Shown: positions 17,941 to 26,805 of the stretch, one piece after another | Position numbering within the stretch: position 1 is the first letter of the stretch | How the letters are laid out: each line of letters opens with the position of its first letter | DNA from: Microbacterium sp. | GTDB taxonomy: Bacteria; Actinomycetota; Actinomycetes; Actinomycetales; Microbacteriaceae | DNA: 64,000 nucleotides | Direction: 5' to 3' | Assembly (NCBI GenBank): GCA_019510305.1 | Contig: JAEKKN010000017.1 | Location: forward strand, 248,001-312,000 | Notes under the pieces: generated by a model | The model's input: the letters and a program-made list of their open reading frames with translations, nothing else | What the model was told of the DNA's origin: nothing | The model's database searches: none | Translations under genes and position numbers: made by a program

Positions 17941-18453
17941 ATGAGCAGCATCAGCATGTCCGCCACAGACTCGCAGCCCGCTCCGGCCGAGTACCTCTCC
18001 CGGGCCGTCGCGCTCGCCACCGAGAACGTCCGCGACGCGGGCGGCCCGTTCGGCGCGATCGTCGTGTCGGCCGACGGACAGGTCTTCGAGGGGGTCAACC
18101 GGGTCACGGCGAACCTCGACCCCTCGGCGCACGCCGAGGTCACGGCCATCCGCAACGCGTGCCAAGGGCTCGGCACGTTCGACCTCACGGGGGCCACGCT
18201 CTACACGAGCTGCGAGCCCTGCCCGATGTGCCTCGCCACCTCGCTGTGGGCACGCATCGACCGGGTCTACTTCGCCGCCTCCCGCCACGACGCGGCCGAC
18301 GCCGGCTTCGACGACGCGGTCTTCTACCGATACTTCGAAGGCGGCCCCGAAGACCGGGCCATCATGCCGGTCGGCCAGGAGTCGCTGACGCCCGACGAGC
18401 GCGTCGCCCCCTTCACGGAGTGGAACGCCAACACCTCGCGCGTCGACTACTGA
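17941..18453 (+). CDS. guaD: Guanine deaminase (cytidine-deaminase fold)
   Basis: A 170-aa zinc deaminase converting guanine to xanthine. The zinc-site motifs are H64-A-E66 and P-C94-P-M-C97. The C-terminal 'EWNANTSRVDY' tail resembles the B. subtilis GuaD end that closes the active site of the partner subunit. ATG 17941 follows an AAGGAAG ribosome site; upstream in-frame sequence reads as leader. It lies just before an AzgA-type purine permease and a xanthine-dehydrogenase block, so it feeds guanine into urate production. Confidence 0.88.
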   Translation: MSSISMSATDSQPAPAEYLSRAVALATENVRDAGGPFGAIVVSADGQVFEGVNRVTANLDPSAHAEVTAIRNACQGLGTFDLTGATLYTSCEPCPMCLATSLWARIDRVYFAASRHDAADAGFDDAVFYRYFEGGPEDRAIMPVGQESLTPDERVAPFTEWNANTSRVDY

Positions 18454-18543
18454 CTCGCACGGGGCTCGCGCCTCAGCGACCCGATGGCGGAGCTCCCGCC
18501 CCGCATCCACCCACCTTCTGCACGACCAACCCTGGAGCCGATG

Positions 18544-20052
18544 ATGTCTTCACATGTCTTCAACGACCCTGAAACCGGCGCGGTCCCCGCGCCGGAACTC
18601 CCGCCTCTGGCCACCGGAGCGACCGCCACGGTCGACGCCGAGCCCAAGAACGCCCTCGACCGCTTCTTCGAGATCAGCCGTCGCGGTTCGACGATCGGCC
18701 GTGAGATCCGCGGCGGCATCGTCACCTTCGTGACGATGGCCTACATCGTGATCCTCAACCCGCTGATCCTCGGCGGCGTGGCCGACGTCTCGGGGAACGC
18801 CCTCGACGGCGCGCAGATCGGCGCCGCCACCGGGCTCACCGCCGGCGTCATGACGATCCTGTTCGGACTCGTCGCGAGACTGCCGTTCGCGCTCGCCGCG
18901 GGGCTCGGCATCAACTCGTTCCTCGCCGTCTCCGTCGTGGGCCAGGTGACCTGGCCCGAGGCCATGGGGCTCGTCGTCATCAACGGCATCCTGATCGTCC
19001 TGTTCGGGGCCACCGGCATCCGCACCGCGATCTTCAACGCCGTGCCCGCCCAGCTGAAGGCGGCGATCACGGTCGGCATCGGGCTGTTCATCGCGTTCAT
19101 CGGCTTCGTCGACTCGGGTTTCGTCAACCGCACTCCCGGCGGCCCGCCCGTGCAGCTCGGCGACGGCGGATCGATCACCTCGATCCCGACGCTCATCTTC
19201 CTGATCGGCCTCGTGCTGATCGGCGTGCTCGTCGCCCGCAAGGTGCCGGGTGGCATCCTGATCGGCATCGTCGCCTCGACGATCCTCGCGATTATCGCGC
19301 AGGCGGTCTTCAAGCTCGGCCCGAGCTTCGAGAATCCGGGCGGCTGGCACATGACGATCCCGGAGATCCCGACCGCGCTCGTCACGATCCCCGACTTCGG
19401 GCTGATCGGGCAGTTCGACCTGATCGGATCGTTCGGACGCATCGGAGCCCTGTCGGCCACGATGCTCGTGTTCACACTCGTGTTCTCGAACTTCTTCGAC
19501 GCCATGGGCACCATGACCGGTCTCGCGAAGAACGCGGGCCTCGCCTACAAGGACGGCACATTCCCGCGGCTGCGCTCGGCCTTCGTCGTCGAGGGTCTCG
19601 GCGCCGTGGCTGGAGGTGCGACCTCGACCTCGTCGAACACGGTCTACGTCGACAGCGCTTCGGGCATCGGCGAAGGGGCACGCACGGGGCTGGCTGCGGT
19701 TGTGGTGGGAGTGCTGTTCCTGCTCTCGATGTTCTTCACCCCGCTCACGCTCGTCGTGCCGATCGAGGTCGGATCCGCCGCCCTCGTGGTCGTCGGCGCG
19801 ATGATGATGGGGCAGATCAAGGAGATCAAGTTCACGAACTTCGCCGTCGCGCTGCCGGTCTTCCTCACGATCGTCACGATGCCGCTCACGTACTCGATCG
19901 CCAACGGCATCGGTGTCGGCTTCATCTCGTGGGCCCTCGTGAACTCGCTCTCCGGGCGGGCCCGCAAGGTGCACTGGCTCATGTGGGTCGTCGCTGCCGG
20001 CTTCGCGCTCTACTTCGTGCGCGGTCCGATCGAGACGATGCTCGCGGGCTGA
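18544..20052 (+). CDS. AzgA-type NCS2 guanine/hypoxanthine permease
   Basis: A 502-aa membrane protein with about 12-14 spans. It has AzgA-subfamily signatures 'GGIVTFVTMAYIVILNPLIL' (near 58-77), 'ALAAGLGINSFLAV' and 'SNFFDAMGTMTGLAKNAGL', distinct from the NAT-signature permease at 36940. Characterised relatives import guanine, hypoxanthine or adenine with protons. GGAG precedes a double ATG; the second (18544) has the better spacing. It is 90 bases after guaD and probably in one operon with it. Confidence 0.87.
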   Translation: MSSHVFNDPETGAVPAPELPPLATGATATVDAEPKNALDRFFEISRRGSTIGREIRGGIVTFVTMAYIVILNPLILGGVADVSGNALDGAQIGAATGLTAGVMTILFGLVARLPFALAAGLGINSFLAVSVVGQVTWPEAMGLVVINGILIVLFGATGIRTAIFNAVPAQLKAAITVGIGLFIAFIGFVDSGFVNRTPGGPPVQLGDGGSITSIPTLIFLIGLVLIGVLVARKVPGGILIGIVASTILAIIAQAVFKLGPSFENPGGWHMTIPEIPTALVTIPDFGLIGQFDLIGSFGRIGALSATMLVFTLVFSNFFDAMGTMTGLAKNAGLAYKDGTFPRLRSAFVVEGLGAVAGGATSTSSNTVYVDSASGIGEGARTGLAAVVVGVLFLLSMFFTPLTLVVPIEVGSAALVVVGAMMMGQIKEIKFTNFAVALPVFLTIVTMPLTYSIANGIGVGFISWALVNSLSGRARKVHWLMWVVAAGFALYFVRGPIETMLAG

Positions 20053-20084
20053 TCCGCCTGGCGTGGGGAGGCTTCTGCCGGATT

Positions 20085-20126
20085 GCGAGGCCCCTGTTCA
20101 TCTACGCAGATGAACAGGGGCCTCGC
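20085..20126. terminator. Strong bidirectional terminator hairpin
   Basis: A perfect 19-bp stem with a 4-base loop: left arm starts GCGAGGCCCCTG, right arm ends CAGGGGCCTCGC. It lies between the convergent ends of the AzgA permease and the MocA-like gene. There is no clear T-tract, as is common in high-GC actinobacteria. Confidence 0.8.
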
Positions 20127-20212
20127 AGCTGAGGAGGGGCGCCGGCGATGGAGCATGCCGGCGCGGAGGACGCCGGAGCAGACCGGAGTGCACGCCGCAC
20201 GCAAGCGCGCGC

Positions 20213-20821
20213 TCAGCCGAGTTCGGGCCAGGCGGTGAGGTCGGACGGCTCGTCGACGTCGGCGCCGGAGCCGAGGTCTCCGCACTCGACATCGTCGATG
20301 AGGCGCGGATGCGCCGAGAGCCACACCCTCGCGCCGGTATCGCCCGTCGCGACCGACGCCGCCGCGATGAGGTGGTCGGTGTCGAAGACCACGGGATTGC
20401 CGGGCGCGCCGGTCCAGGCGGCACGCGTCACACGGCCGGGCCGGTGCGCGTCGAACAGGCGACGGATGACGGAGTCGTCGACTCCCGGCTGGTCCACGAG
20501 CAGCACGATGACGGCATCCGGTCCGTCAGGGGCAGCGGTGAGATGGCGGACCGCCGCGCGCAGCGAGACGCCCATGCCGCGCTGCGCGTCGGGCACGTGC
20601 ACCGCGACCGCGGAGGACGAGCGGCGACGCAGCCAACGACGCACCTCCGACGCCTCCGGGCCGATCGCGATCGAGACGCTGCAGCCGGCCAGCGCGGCCG
20701 CTCGTGTGGCCCGGGTGGCGAGCACCTCGCCGTTCCACGGCAGGAGCGCTTTGGGACCGAGCCCCAGACGGGTGCCGCTGCCCGCCGCCAGCACGATCGC
20801 GTGACGGTGGTGCATCGTCAA
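20213..20821 (-). CDS. MocA-like molybdopterin nucleotidyltransferase
   Basis: A 202-aa GT-A fold nucleotidyltransferase with 'IVLAAGSGTRLGLGPKALLPW' (9-29) and 'VLLVDQPGVDD' metal motif near 108. The family adds CMP (MocA) or GMP (MobA) to molybdopterin; 'DQPG' and the neighbourhood favour MocA. It is last in a minus-strand operon with a fused Fe-S/Mo oxidoreductase, its FAD subunit and an XdhC-like chaperone, the same partners as E. coli mocA. TTG 20821 sits 7 bases after GGAGG and overlaps the previous stop; ATG 20815 is the alternative. Confidence 0.78.
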   Translation of the reverse strand: MTMHHRHAIVLAAGSGTRLGLGPKALLPWNGEVLATRATRAAALAGCSVSIAIGPEASEVRRWLRRRSSSAVAVHVPDAQRGMGVSLRAAVRHLTAAPDGPDAVIVLLVDQPGVDDSVIRRLFDAHRPGRVTRAAWTGAPGNPVVFDTDHLIAAASVATGDTGARVWLSAHPRLIDDVECGDLGSGADVDEPSDLTAWPELG

Positions 20822-23592
20822 CGGTCCGCCTCCGGCGTGGCCTGCTCCGTCGACGCGCCGGCGTCACGTTCGATGATCGCGGCGTGGATCCGGTCGCGTG
20901 TGAAGGGAGGCGCCGTCAGGCGGATGCGGGTCGCATCACGGATGGCGGACGCCAGTGCGGGGGCGACGGGGTTGAACGGAGACTCGCTCATCGACTTCGC
21001 GCCCAACGGGCCCAGCACGTCGCTCGTCTGCGCGAAGAAGATCTCCGATCGCGGCACATCGGCGAAGGTCGGCACGTGGTACTGCCGGAGGATGTCGCTG
21101 ATCACCCGACCCGATTCGTCGAGACGCACGATCTCGTGCAGCGCCGCGCCGATCGCCTGGGCGATGCCGCCCTCGATCTGCCCGCGGCACTGCTCGGGGT
21201 TCACGACGACACCGGCATCCGCCGCGTGGATCGAACGCAGGATCCGCAGCTCCCCGGTGCCCTCGTCGATCGCGACCCGGAATCCCTGCACATTGAACGC
21301 CACCGACCGCGGACTGCCGCCCCAATATCCGCTCGCCTCGATCGAGCCGGAAGCGGCGAGTTCACGCAGCGTCAGCGACTCGCCGCCGTACATCACACGA
21401 TCGCCCGCGAGAAGGCACGCCTCGACGGGGGCGCCGAACACGGCGGCGGCGCGTTCGCGGATCGTCAGGGCGAGCGAGGTCGAGGCCGCATGCGTCGCCC
21501 GGCCGGCGACGACCGTGCCGGTCGAACCGAAAGCCCCGGTATCGTGCTCGACGAGGTCGGAGTCGGCCTGACGCAGCCGCACGCGCTGCGTGGTCGTCTG
21601 CAGCACGGTGGCCGCGATCTGCTGATGCACGGTCGAGGTGCCGTTGCCGAACTCGGCCGTGCCGACGTCGAGGCCGAACGCCCCGTCGGGCTCGAGCCGG
21701 ATCGTGACGTGGGAGTGGTGTCCGCGCGGAGGAACCGTCGCGATCATGGCGACGGCCGCGCCTTCGCCGATCGTCCAGCCGGGGTCGAGGCCGGCGGCAT
21801 CCGCTTCTCGTGTGCGCGCCAGCCTGTCGCGCACGATCGAGACGCATTCGTCGAGCCCGTAGCTGCCGATGATGAGGTCGGGCTCCTCGTGCGCGGCGAT
21901 CATCGCGTCGTCGGGGCCGATCAGGTTCTTCGTGCGCATCTCGAGGGGGTCGAGACCGAGCCCGCGGGCGAGCTCGTCGACCGTCGACTCGATCGCGAAG
22001 ATCATCTGGCTGAGTCCGTAGCCGCGGAACGCCCCTGACGGGATCGAGTTCGTGTACACGACCGACGCGTCGATCTTCTTCGCCGCCGCCCGGTACACCG
22101 CGATCGACTCGCCCACGCCGTGGAACATCACACCGGGACCGTGGTTGCCGTAAGCCCCGGTGTCGGAGCGCACGTCGACCGCGATGCCGGTGATCACGCC
22201 GTCGGAAGTCGCGCCCATGCGCACTCGCATGCGGAACGGATGCCGCACGGTCGTCGCGGTGAGCACCTCCTTGCGCGAGAACTCGATGCGCACGGGCCGG
22301 CCGGTGGCTTTCGTCGCGAGCAGAGCGAGGTCTTCCGTGAGCATCTCCTGCTTGCCGCCGAAGCCCCCTCCGACCCGGGCGGCGTACACGCGCACATCCT
22401 CCTTCGGCAGCCCGAACACGCGAGCGAGCGACCGCCGCACGAGAAACGGCACCTGCGTGCTGCTGCGCACGACGTAACGTCCGTCGGCGTCCTGCCAGGC
22501 GATCGAGCCGTGCGTCTCGAGCGCGGTGTGCGAGACCCGATGGGTGCGGAAGGTTCGCTCCTCGACGATGGCCGATGCTGCCAGCTCGGCCTCGAGGTCG
22601 CCGACCTCGGAGTGCAGCTGCATCACGACGTTGCTGTCGCCGTGCAGCACGGGGGTGTCCGGGTGGTCGGCGAGTTCGGGATCGAGGTTGAACGGCAGCA
22701 CCTCGTACTCGACCTCGACGAGACGGGCGGCTCGATCGGCGGCTCGCTGCGACTCGGCGACGACGAGCGACACCCGCTGGCCGACGAAGCGCACGACGTC
22801 GTCGAACACGCGGGTGTCTTCGGGATCGTCTTCGACGAGCTCGTGCTGGGCGGTCGAGAACAGCGTCCGCGGGGCGTCGTCGGCGGTGAGCACCCGCACG
22901 ACGCCGGGCGCCGCGAGAGCGCGGGTGGCGTCGATGCGGATGACGCGCGCATGGGCGTGCGGACTCCGCACCACCGCTCCGTAGAGCAGCGCTCCGGGGA
23001 GCTCGTCGGGGTCGATGTCCATCGTGTACCGCGCCGTTCCGGTCACCACGCCGAGCGCGGCCGGAGCGCCGGTGGCATGCCCCACACCCGCGCGGTCGTC
23101 GATGTTCTCCACCCCGTGCACCGCATCGTCGATGCTGCGGTATCCGGTGCAGCGGCAGATGTTGCCCTTCAGAGTGCGGTCGAGATCGTGCTCGGCGCTC
23201 TCCGGCATCGCTGCGACCGTGCACACCATGCCCGCCGTGCAGAAACCGCACTGGAATCCGGCGGCCTTGCGGAACCGCTCCTGCACGGGGTGCGGATGCT
23301 CCGGTGTTCCGAGGCCCTGCACCGTGACGATCTCGCGTCCGGCCGCGCGATGCGCAGGGTAAACACAGCTGTGCACGGCTTCGCCGTCGACGATCACGGT
23401 GCAGGCGCCGCAGTCTCCTCCGTCGCATCCCTTCTTCACGCCGTAGGATCCCTGATCGCGCAGCCAGGTGCGCAGGCACTGGCCGGGTTCGGCGGCGACC
23501 TCGACCTCGCGGCCGTCGAGCGTCGCCGGGCGGAGGCCAGACCCCGTCGTGCTCGCGGCATCCGTCGCGAGACGGTGCTCGATGATGCTCAT
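20818..23592 (-). CDS. XdhD-like fused [2Fe-2S]/molybdopterin oxidoreductase subunit
   Basis: A 924-aa xanthine-oxidase-family enzyme in which the two-cluster ferredoxin part is fused ahead of the molybdenum part. C56, C61, C64 and C76 hold the first [2Fe-2S]; C115, C118, C146 and C148 hold the second. The molybdopterin domain starts near 180, with 'GGGFGGKQEMLTEDLAL' and 'GAFRGYGLSQMIFAIES' loops. FAD is on the next gene. E. coli XdhD has the same fusion, near 956 aa. The likely substrate is a purine or related N-heterocycle. ATG 23592 overlaps the FAD gene stop; the open frame upstream belongs to shadows. Confidence 0.85.
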   Translation of the reverse strand: MSIIEHRLATDAASTTGSGLRPATLDGREVEVAAEPGQCLRTWLRDQGSYGVKKGCDGGDCGACTVIVDGEAVHSCVYPAHRAAGREIVTVQGLGTPEHPHPVQERFRKAAGFQCGFCTAGMVCTVAAMPESAEHDLDRTLKGNICRCTGYRSIDDAVHGVENIDDRAGVGHATGAPAALGVVTGTARYTMDIDPDELPGALLYGAVVRSPHAHARVIRIDATRALAAPGVVRVLTADDAPRTLFSTAQHELVEDDPEDTRVFDDVVRFVGQRVSLVVAESQRAADRAARLVEVEYEVLPFNLDPELADHPDTPVLHGDSNVVMQLHSEVGDLEAELAASAIVEERTFRTHRVSHTALETHGSIAWQDADGRYVVRSSTQVPFLVRRSLARVFGLPKEDVRVYAARVGGGFGGKQEMLTEDLALLATKATGRPVRIEFSRKEVLTATTVRHPFRMRVRMGATSDGVITGIAVDVRSDTGAYGNHGPGVMFHGVGESIAVYRAAAKKIDASVVYTNSIPSGAFRGYGLSQMIFAIESTVDELARGLGLDPLEMRTKNLIGPDDAMIAAHEEPDLIIGSYGLDECVSIVRDRLARTREADAAGLDPGWTIGEGAAVAMIATVPPRGHHSHVTIRLEPDGAFGLDVGTAEFGNGTSTVHQQIAATVLQTTTQRVRLRQADSDLVEHDTGAFGSTGTVVAGRATHAASTSLALTIRERAAAVFGAPVEACLLAGDRVMYGGESLTLRELAASGSIEASGYWGGSPRSVAFNVQGFRVAIDEGTGELRILRSIHAADAGVVVNPEQCRGQIEGGIAQAIGAALHEIVRLDESGRVISDILRQYHVPTFADVPRSEIFFAQTSDVLGPLGAKSMSESPFNPVAPALASAIRDATRIRLTAPPFTRDRIHAAIIERDAGASTEQATPEADR

Positions 23593-24515
23593 GCCATGCT
23601 CCTCTCGATGCGCAGATCGCCCGTGACTCGGCCGGCGGCCTCGTCGACCCCGGTGGCGCCGGGGAGCAGCTCGGCGACGATCTCGTCGCCGAGCCGATGC
23701 GTCATCAGGCGGCGCCAGGCCGGCTCGCCGTGGATGTCGTCGTACCAGCCGCCAGCGCCCGCGGCGGCGGCATCGATCGCGATGCGCCAGGCGGCGGCAT
23801 CCGCTCGTCGTGGTGTCACGACGAGGTCGAGCACGATCGGGCGGGGGACGGATGCCGTGATCGAGACTCGTGCGCTCCGCTCGGTCGTGCGGCGGCCGAT
23901 GAGCAGCGCGGCGGATCGACCGCGCTCGGTGAGCGATATGCGACGGAACGCGTGCGGCTGGCGCAGCGCCTCGGCAGGAACCAGGAAACTGCGGATCAGC
24001 TCGCCGTAGCCGAGCCGGGTCCTGGCCGGGCCGGTGACGAGGTCGGCGACTGACGAGCGGCGTCGGCGTCCGTCGGGACGCAGGATCAGGGCCGTGGCGT
24101 CCCACGCGGTGAGGAGCGAGATCATGGGACCTGCGGGCAGCGCTGTGGCCACGTTGCCCCCGACCGTCGAGACGTGCCAGATCTTCCACGAGGCGACGAA
24201 CGAGTCGCAGACCGGTGGGATGACGTCGAGCCCCGGCAGCGCTTTGCGCGGCGCCCCGCCGGGCAGAGGGTCGTCGGCCAGGTCGCGCAGATCGGCGATG
24301 CGGCACGTGGCGGCGATCTCGAGGTCTCCGTTGTCGTGCCAGGTGATCGGCTGCCACCCGGCTCCCGTGATGTCGAGCAGGCGGGTCGGGGCGCCGCGGG
24401 TGATGTCGGTGCCGTAGGAGTAGATGACCGTGCCGCCGGCCAGCCACGAGTCGCCGGGGCGCCACACGGTGGGGTCGGCGCACATCAGCACCTCGTCGAC
24501 GCTCGTCACATCCAT
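23589..24515 (-). CDS. FAD-binding subunit of the XdhD-like oxidoreductase
   Basis: A 308-aa FAD-binding PCMH-type protein. 'WLAGGTVIYSYGTDITRG' (24-41) replaces the usual GGTDL pyrophosphate loop, and 'VSTVGGNVATALPAGPMISLL' (around 110-130) is the 'TxGGNxxxxxPxxD' flavin motif. It carries electrons from the Fe-S clusters to an acceptor. It overlaps both neighbours (4 bases with the catalytic gene, 10 with the XdhC-like gene), so subunits are made together. It resembles E. coli YgfM in role and place. Confidence 0.83.
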   Translation of the reverse strand: MDVTSVDEVLMCADPTVWRPGDSWLAGGTVIYSYGTDITRGAPTRLLDITGAGWQPITWHDNGDLEIAATCRIADLRDLADDPLPGGAPRKALPGLDVIPPVCDSFVASWKIWHVSTVGGNVATALPAGPMISLLTAWDATALILRPDGRRRRSSVADLVTGPARTRLGYGELIRSFLVPAEALRQPHAFRRISLTERGRSAALLIGRRTTERSARVSITASVPRPIVLDLVVTPRRADAAAWRIAIDAAAAGAGGWYDDIHGEPAWRRLMTHRLGDEIVAELLPGATGVDEAAGRVTGDLRIERSMA

Positions 24516-25708
24516 GCCATCGCCCCCTCGGGGCTGCGCGGTTCGGCTGCGCAGACGCGGCGGGTGTCGTGGACGTCGCCGGAGACCTCGCGCAGCGTGC
24601 GCGGCGAAGCGGCCGAGACGCCGGCGCGGGCCGCGGTCTCGACGAGGATGAGCTCGGCGAGGATCGACACCGCCACCTCGGCGGGCGTTCGGGCTCCGAC
24701 GTCGAGGCCGATCGGCGAGTGCAGGCGAGCGAGATGCTCCTCGCCGAGCCCACCCGCGCGCAGCTCCTGCATCCGCTTCTCGTGCGTCATGCGCGATCCC
24801 ATCGCGCCGACGTAGGCGAGGTCGGCCCGCAGGGCGCGATCGAGCACGGGCAGATCGAAGCGTGGGTCGTGCGTGAGCACGACGATCGCGGTGCGGGCGT
24901 CGATGCGTCCGGCGTCCGTCTCCTGGGCGAGATGCTCGGCGGGGTGCATGAGCACCACCTCCTGGGCGCCGGGGTGACGGGCGTGGGTCGCGAACACGGG
25001 ACGGGCGTCGCACACCGTGACGTGCCGGCCGAGCAGCGCGGCCGCCTGCACGAGAGCGGCCGAGAAGTCGTTCGCCCCGTAGATCACGAGGCGTGCGGGA
25101 GTCGTCGTCGACTCCACGAGCAGGCGGCGGATGACGGGGCACTCCGGCTGCGATCGGTCGGCGATCTCGACGACGTGCGTGCCGCCGAGCTCGAGCGCCG
25201 CGCGCACCCGATCGTCGAGGTCCGAGGCCGCCTCGGTCGGGAGGAGAACACGTGTTCGGGCGGAGGGTTCCGTCGTGAGTCTCCGCCCGAACGTGAGGAC
25301 TCCTCCGTCGCGAGCCGCGTCGTCGAGCGGCAGCTCCCGCACGAGCCTCGGGGCACGACCGGGGAGGGCGAGTTCGGAGAGGATGCCGCTGGGAATGGTG
25401 CGAAGCGGCTGCACGAGCACGCGCACGTCGCCGCCGCACATGAGCCCGATCGAGATGCCGTCGTCATCGGCGTAGCCGAAGGAGTGCAGCTCGACCTCGC
25501 CGGTCCGCAGGCACTCGAGCGCAGCATCCACCACCGCACCCTCGACGCAGCCGCCCGACACCGAACCGATCGTGCGGCCGTCATCGCGCACCGCCATCGA
25601 CGTTCCCGCAGGGCGAGGCACGGAGCCGGAGACCTCGACGATCGTCGCGATCGCCCATCGATCGGGATCGGCCAGGCATTCGGCGTAGTCGGTCAGACGG
25701 TCGAGCAT
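24506..25708 (-). CDS. XdhC/CoxI-family molybdenum-enzyme maturation factor
   Basis: A 400-aa XdhC-family protein. 'IVEVSGSVPRPAGTSMAVRDDG' lies near residues 29-50 and 'GSVSGGCVEGAVVDAALE' near 54-71 (XdhC N-domain, with the conserved Cys). A Rossmann domain at about 225-355 has 'LVIYGANDFSAALVQAAALLG' and 'IVVLTHDPRFDLPVLDRAL'. Such proteins bind molybdenum cofactor, sulfurate it and deliver it to one enzyme. It heads the four-gene operon for the XdhD-like enzyme and is longer than the other XdhC here. ATG 25708 follows GGAGG at 6 bases. Confidence 0.82.
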   Translation of the reverse strand: MLDRLTDYAECLADPDRWAIATIVEVSGSVPRPAGTSMAVRDDGRTIGSVSGGCVEGAVVDAALECLRTGEVELHSFGYADDDGISIGLMCGGDVRVLVQPLRTIPSGILSELALPGRAPRLVRELPLDDAARDGGVLTFGRRLTTEPSARTRVLLPTEAASDLDDRVRAALELGGTHVVEIADRSQPECPVIRRLLVESTTTPARLVIYGANDFSAALVQAAALLGRHVTVCDARPVFATHARHPGAQEVVLMHPAEHLAQETDAGRIDARTAIVVLTHDPRFDLPVLDRALRADLAYVGAMGSRMTHEKRMQELRAGGLGEEHLARLHSPIGLDVGARTPAEVAVSILAELILVETAARAGVSAASPRTLREVSGDVHDTRRVCAAEPRSPEGAMAWM

Positions 25709-25818
25709 GAAGCACCTCCGGGTCACGATCCGCAGCGTCTTCGCTGCGGGGGTGCCCGGTAGATGGTTGTGTGAACCCGCCTAGGCCTGAGGAGACTCTA
25801 GATGAGTTCGGCGGGCAT

Positions 25819-25854
25819 GTCCATACTTCGGATTCTGGTTTCCGTATGGTGGAT
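25819..25854 (-). promoter_or_regulatory. Tandem 15-bp boxes before the XdhC-like/XdhD operon
   Basis: Boxes at 25819-25833 (GTCCATACTTCGGAT) and 25840-25854 (TTCCGTATGGTGGAT), starts 21 bp apart, about 110 bases before the start codon at 25708. Each box deviates from TTYYR-N5-YRRAA only at its outermost bases. No convincing -35/-10 could be picked out beside them. The pair also sits within a longer inverted repeat, CCATAC...GTATGG. Confidence 0.55.
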
Positions 25855-25881
25855 GCGAATCGATCCGCCCGAAACAGATGC

Positions 25882-25957
25882 CGGCCCGGAACACAGATGT
25901 CGGTCCTGAACTCCGATCCCGGCCGACATTCGTCTTCTCGGCCGACATTCGTACGGG
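25882..25957. repeat. Inverted-repeat element with paired CCGACATTCGT units (copy 1)
   Basis: Right half: CCGACATTCGT, a short spacer, then CCGACATTCGT again. Left half carries the same unit inverted (ACAGATGTCGG and a degenerate ACAGATGCCGG). The whole could fold into a long cruciform. A related element lies at 34766-34852. Both stand just upstream of a purine-regulon operator. It is probably a REP/MITE-like family, or a binding site for a second factor. Confidence 0.5.
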
Positions 25958-25972
25958 TATCGGATGCCGGAA

Positions 25973-26800
25973 CTACGCCCGCCGCGCCTGCTCGTCGATC
26001 AGCTGCAGCATGCGCGCCGCCACGCTCACAGCGATCGCCGCGGGCTGCTTTCCGGCCACCTCGGGGATGCCGATGGGGGTCATGACCCGCTCGAGATCGG
26101 CATCCGTCTGCCCGAGTTCGGCGAGCTTCTTGCGGAAGCGCACCCATTTCGACGCCGACCCGATCAACCCGATCGAGCCGAGCCCTGGCGTGCGCAGGGC
26201 CATGTCGACCACCGCCAGGTCCTCGACGTGGTCGTGGGTCATGACCAGCACGTGGGCGCCTTCGGACAGTGCGGCGAGCGCCGACTCCGGTACCGGCGCG
26301 TGCGTGATGTGCACGCGCGCGACCGCGTCGGCGAACACTCCGCTGCGGCCCGGCTCGCCCAGACGCCCGGCGTCGAGCATCGCGGGGCGCGAGTCGATCA
26401 GGTGCAGATCGACCTCGTGCCGGGCGAGGATGCGCGCGAGTTCGAGCCCGACGTGGCCGACGCCGAACACCGCGACGGTCGGGATGACTCTGATCGGCTC
26501 GAGCATCATGGTGACCTCTCCTCCGCAGCACTGCACGCCGTACTCCGTCACGGCCTTGTCGCTCAGGGTCAGGGTGAGCAGCTCGGGTTCGGCGGAGCCT
26601 GCAGCCAGCATCTCCCTCGCGCGGTCGATCGCGGTCTCCTCGAGGTTTCCCCCGCCGACCGTGCCGAACACGGCATCCGCCGAGACGACCATCTTGGCTC
26701 CGCCGTTACGGGGCGCGTGACCGCGCACCACCGCCAGGGTCACGACGACCGCGGGGCTGCGCCGTGCGCGCAGCCCCTGCAGGGCGTCGAGCCAATCCAT
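25973..26800 (-). CDS. xdhC: Xanthine dehydrogenase accessory protein XdhC
   Basis: A 275-aa XdhC, the usual length. 'VTLAVVRGHAPRNGGAKMVVS' (20-40) and 'GTVGGGNLEETAIDRARE' (46-63) form the N-domain; 'VTEYGVQCCGGEVTMMLEP' near 85-103 has the conserved CCGG; 'VAVFGVGHVGLELARILARH' starts the Rossmann domain. It sulfurates and delivers the cofactor to XdhB. It is the third gene of the xdhABC operon, 5 bases after xdhB. Confidence 0.9.
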   Translation of the reverse strand: MDWLDALQGLRARRSPAVVVTLAVVRGHAPRNGGAKMVVSADAVFGTVGGGNLEETAIDRAREMLAAGSAEPELLTLTLSDKAVTEYGVQCCGGEVTMMLEPIRVIPTVAVFGVGHVGLELARILARHEVDLHLIDSRPAMLDAGRLGEPGRSGVFADAVARVHITHAPVPESALAALSEGAHVLVMTHDHVEDLAVVDMALRTPGLGSIGLIGSASKWVRFRKKLAELGQTDADLERVMTPIGIPEVAGKQPAAIAVSVAARMLQLIDEQARRA

Positions 26801-26805
26801 CCCGT

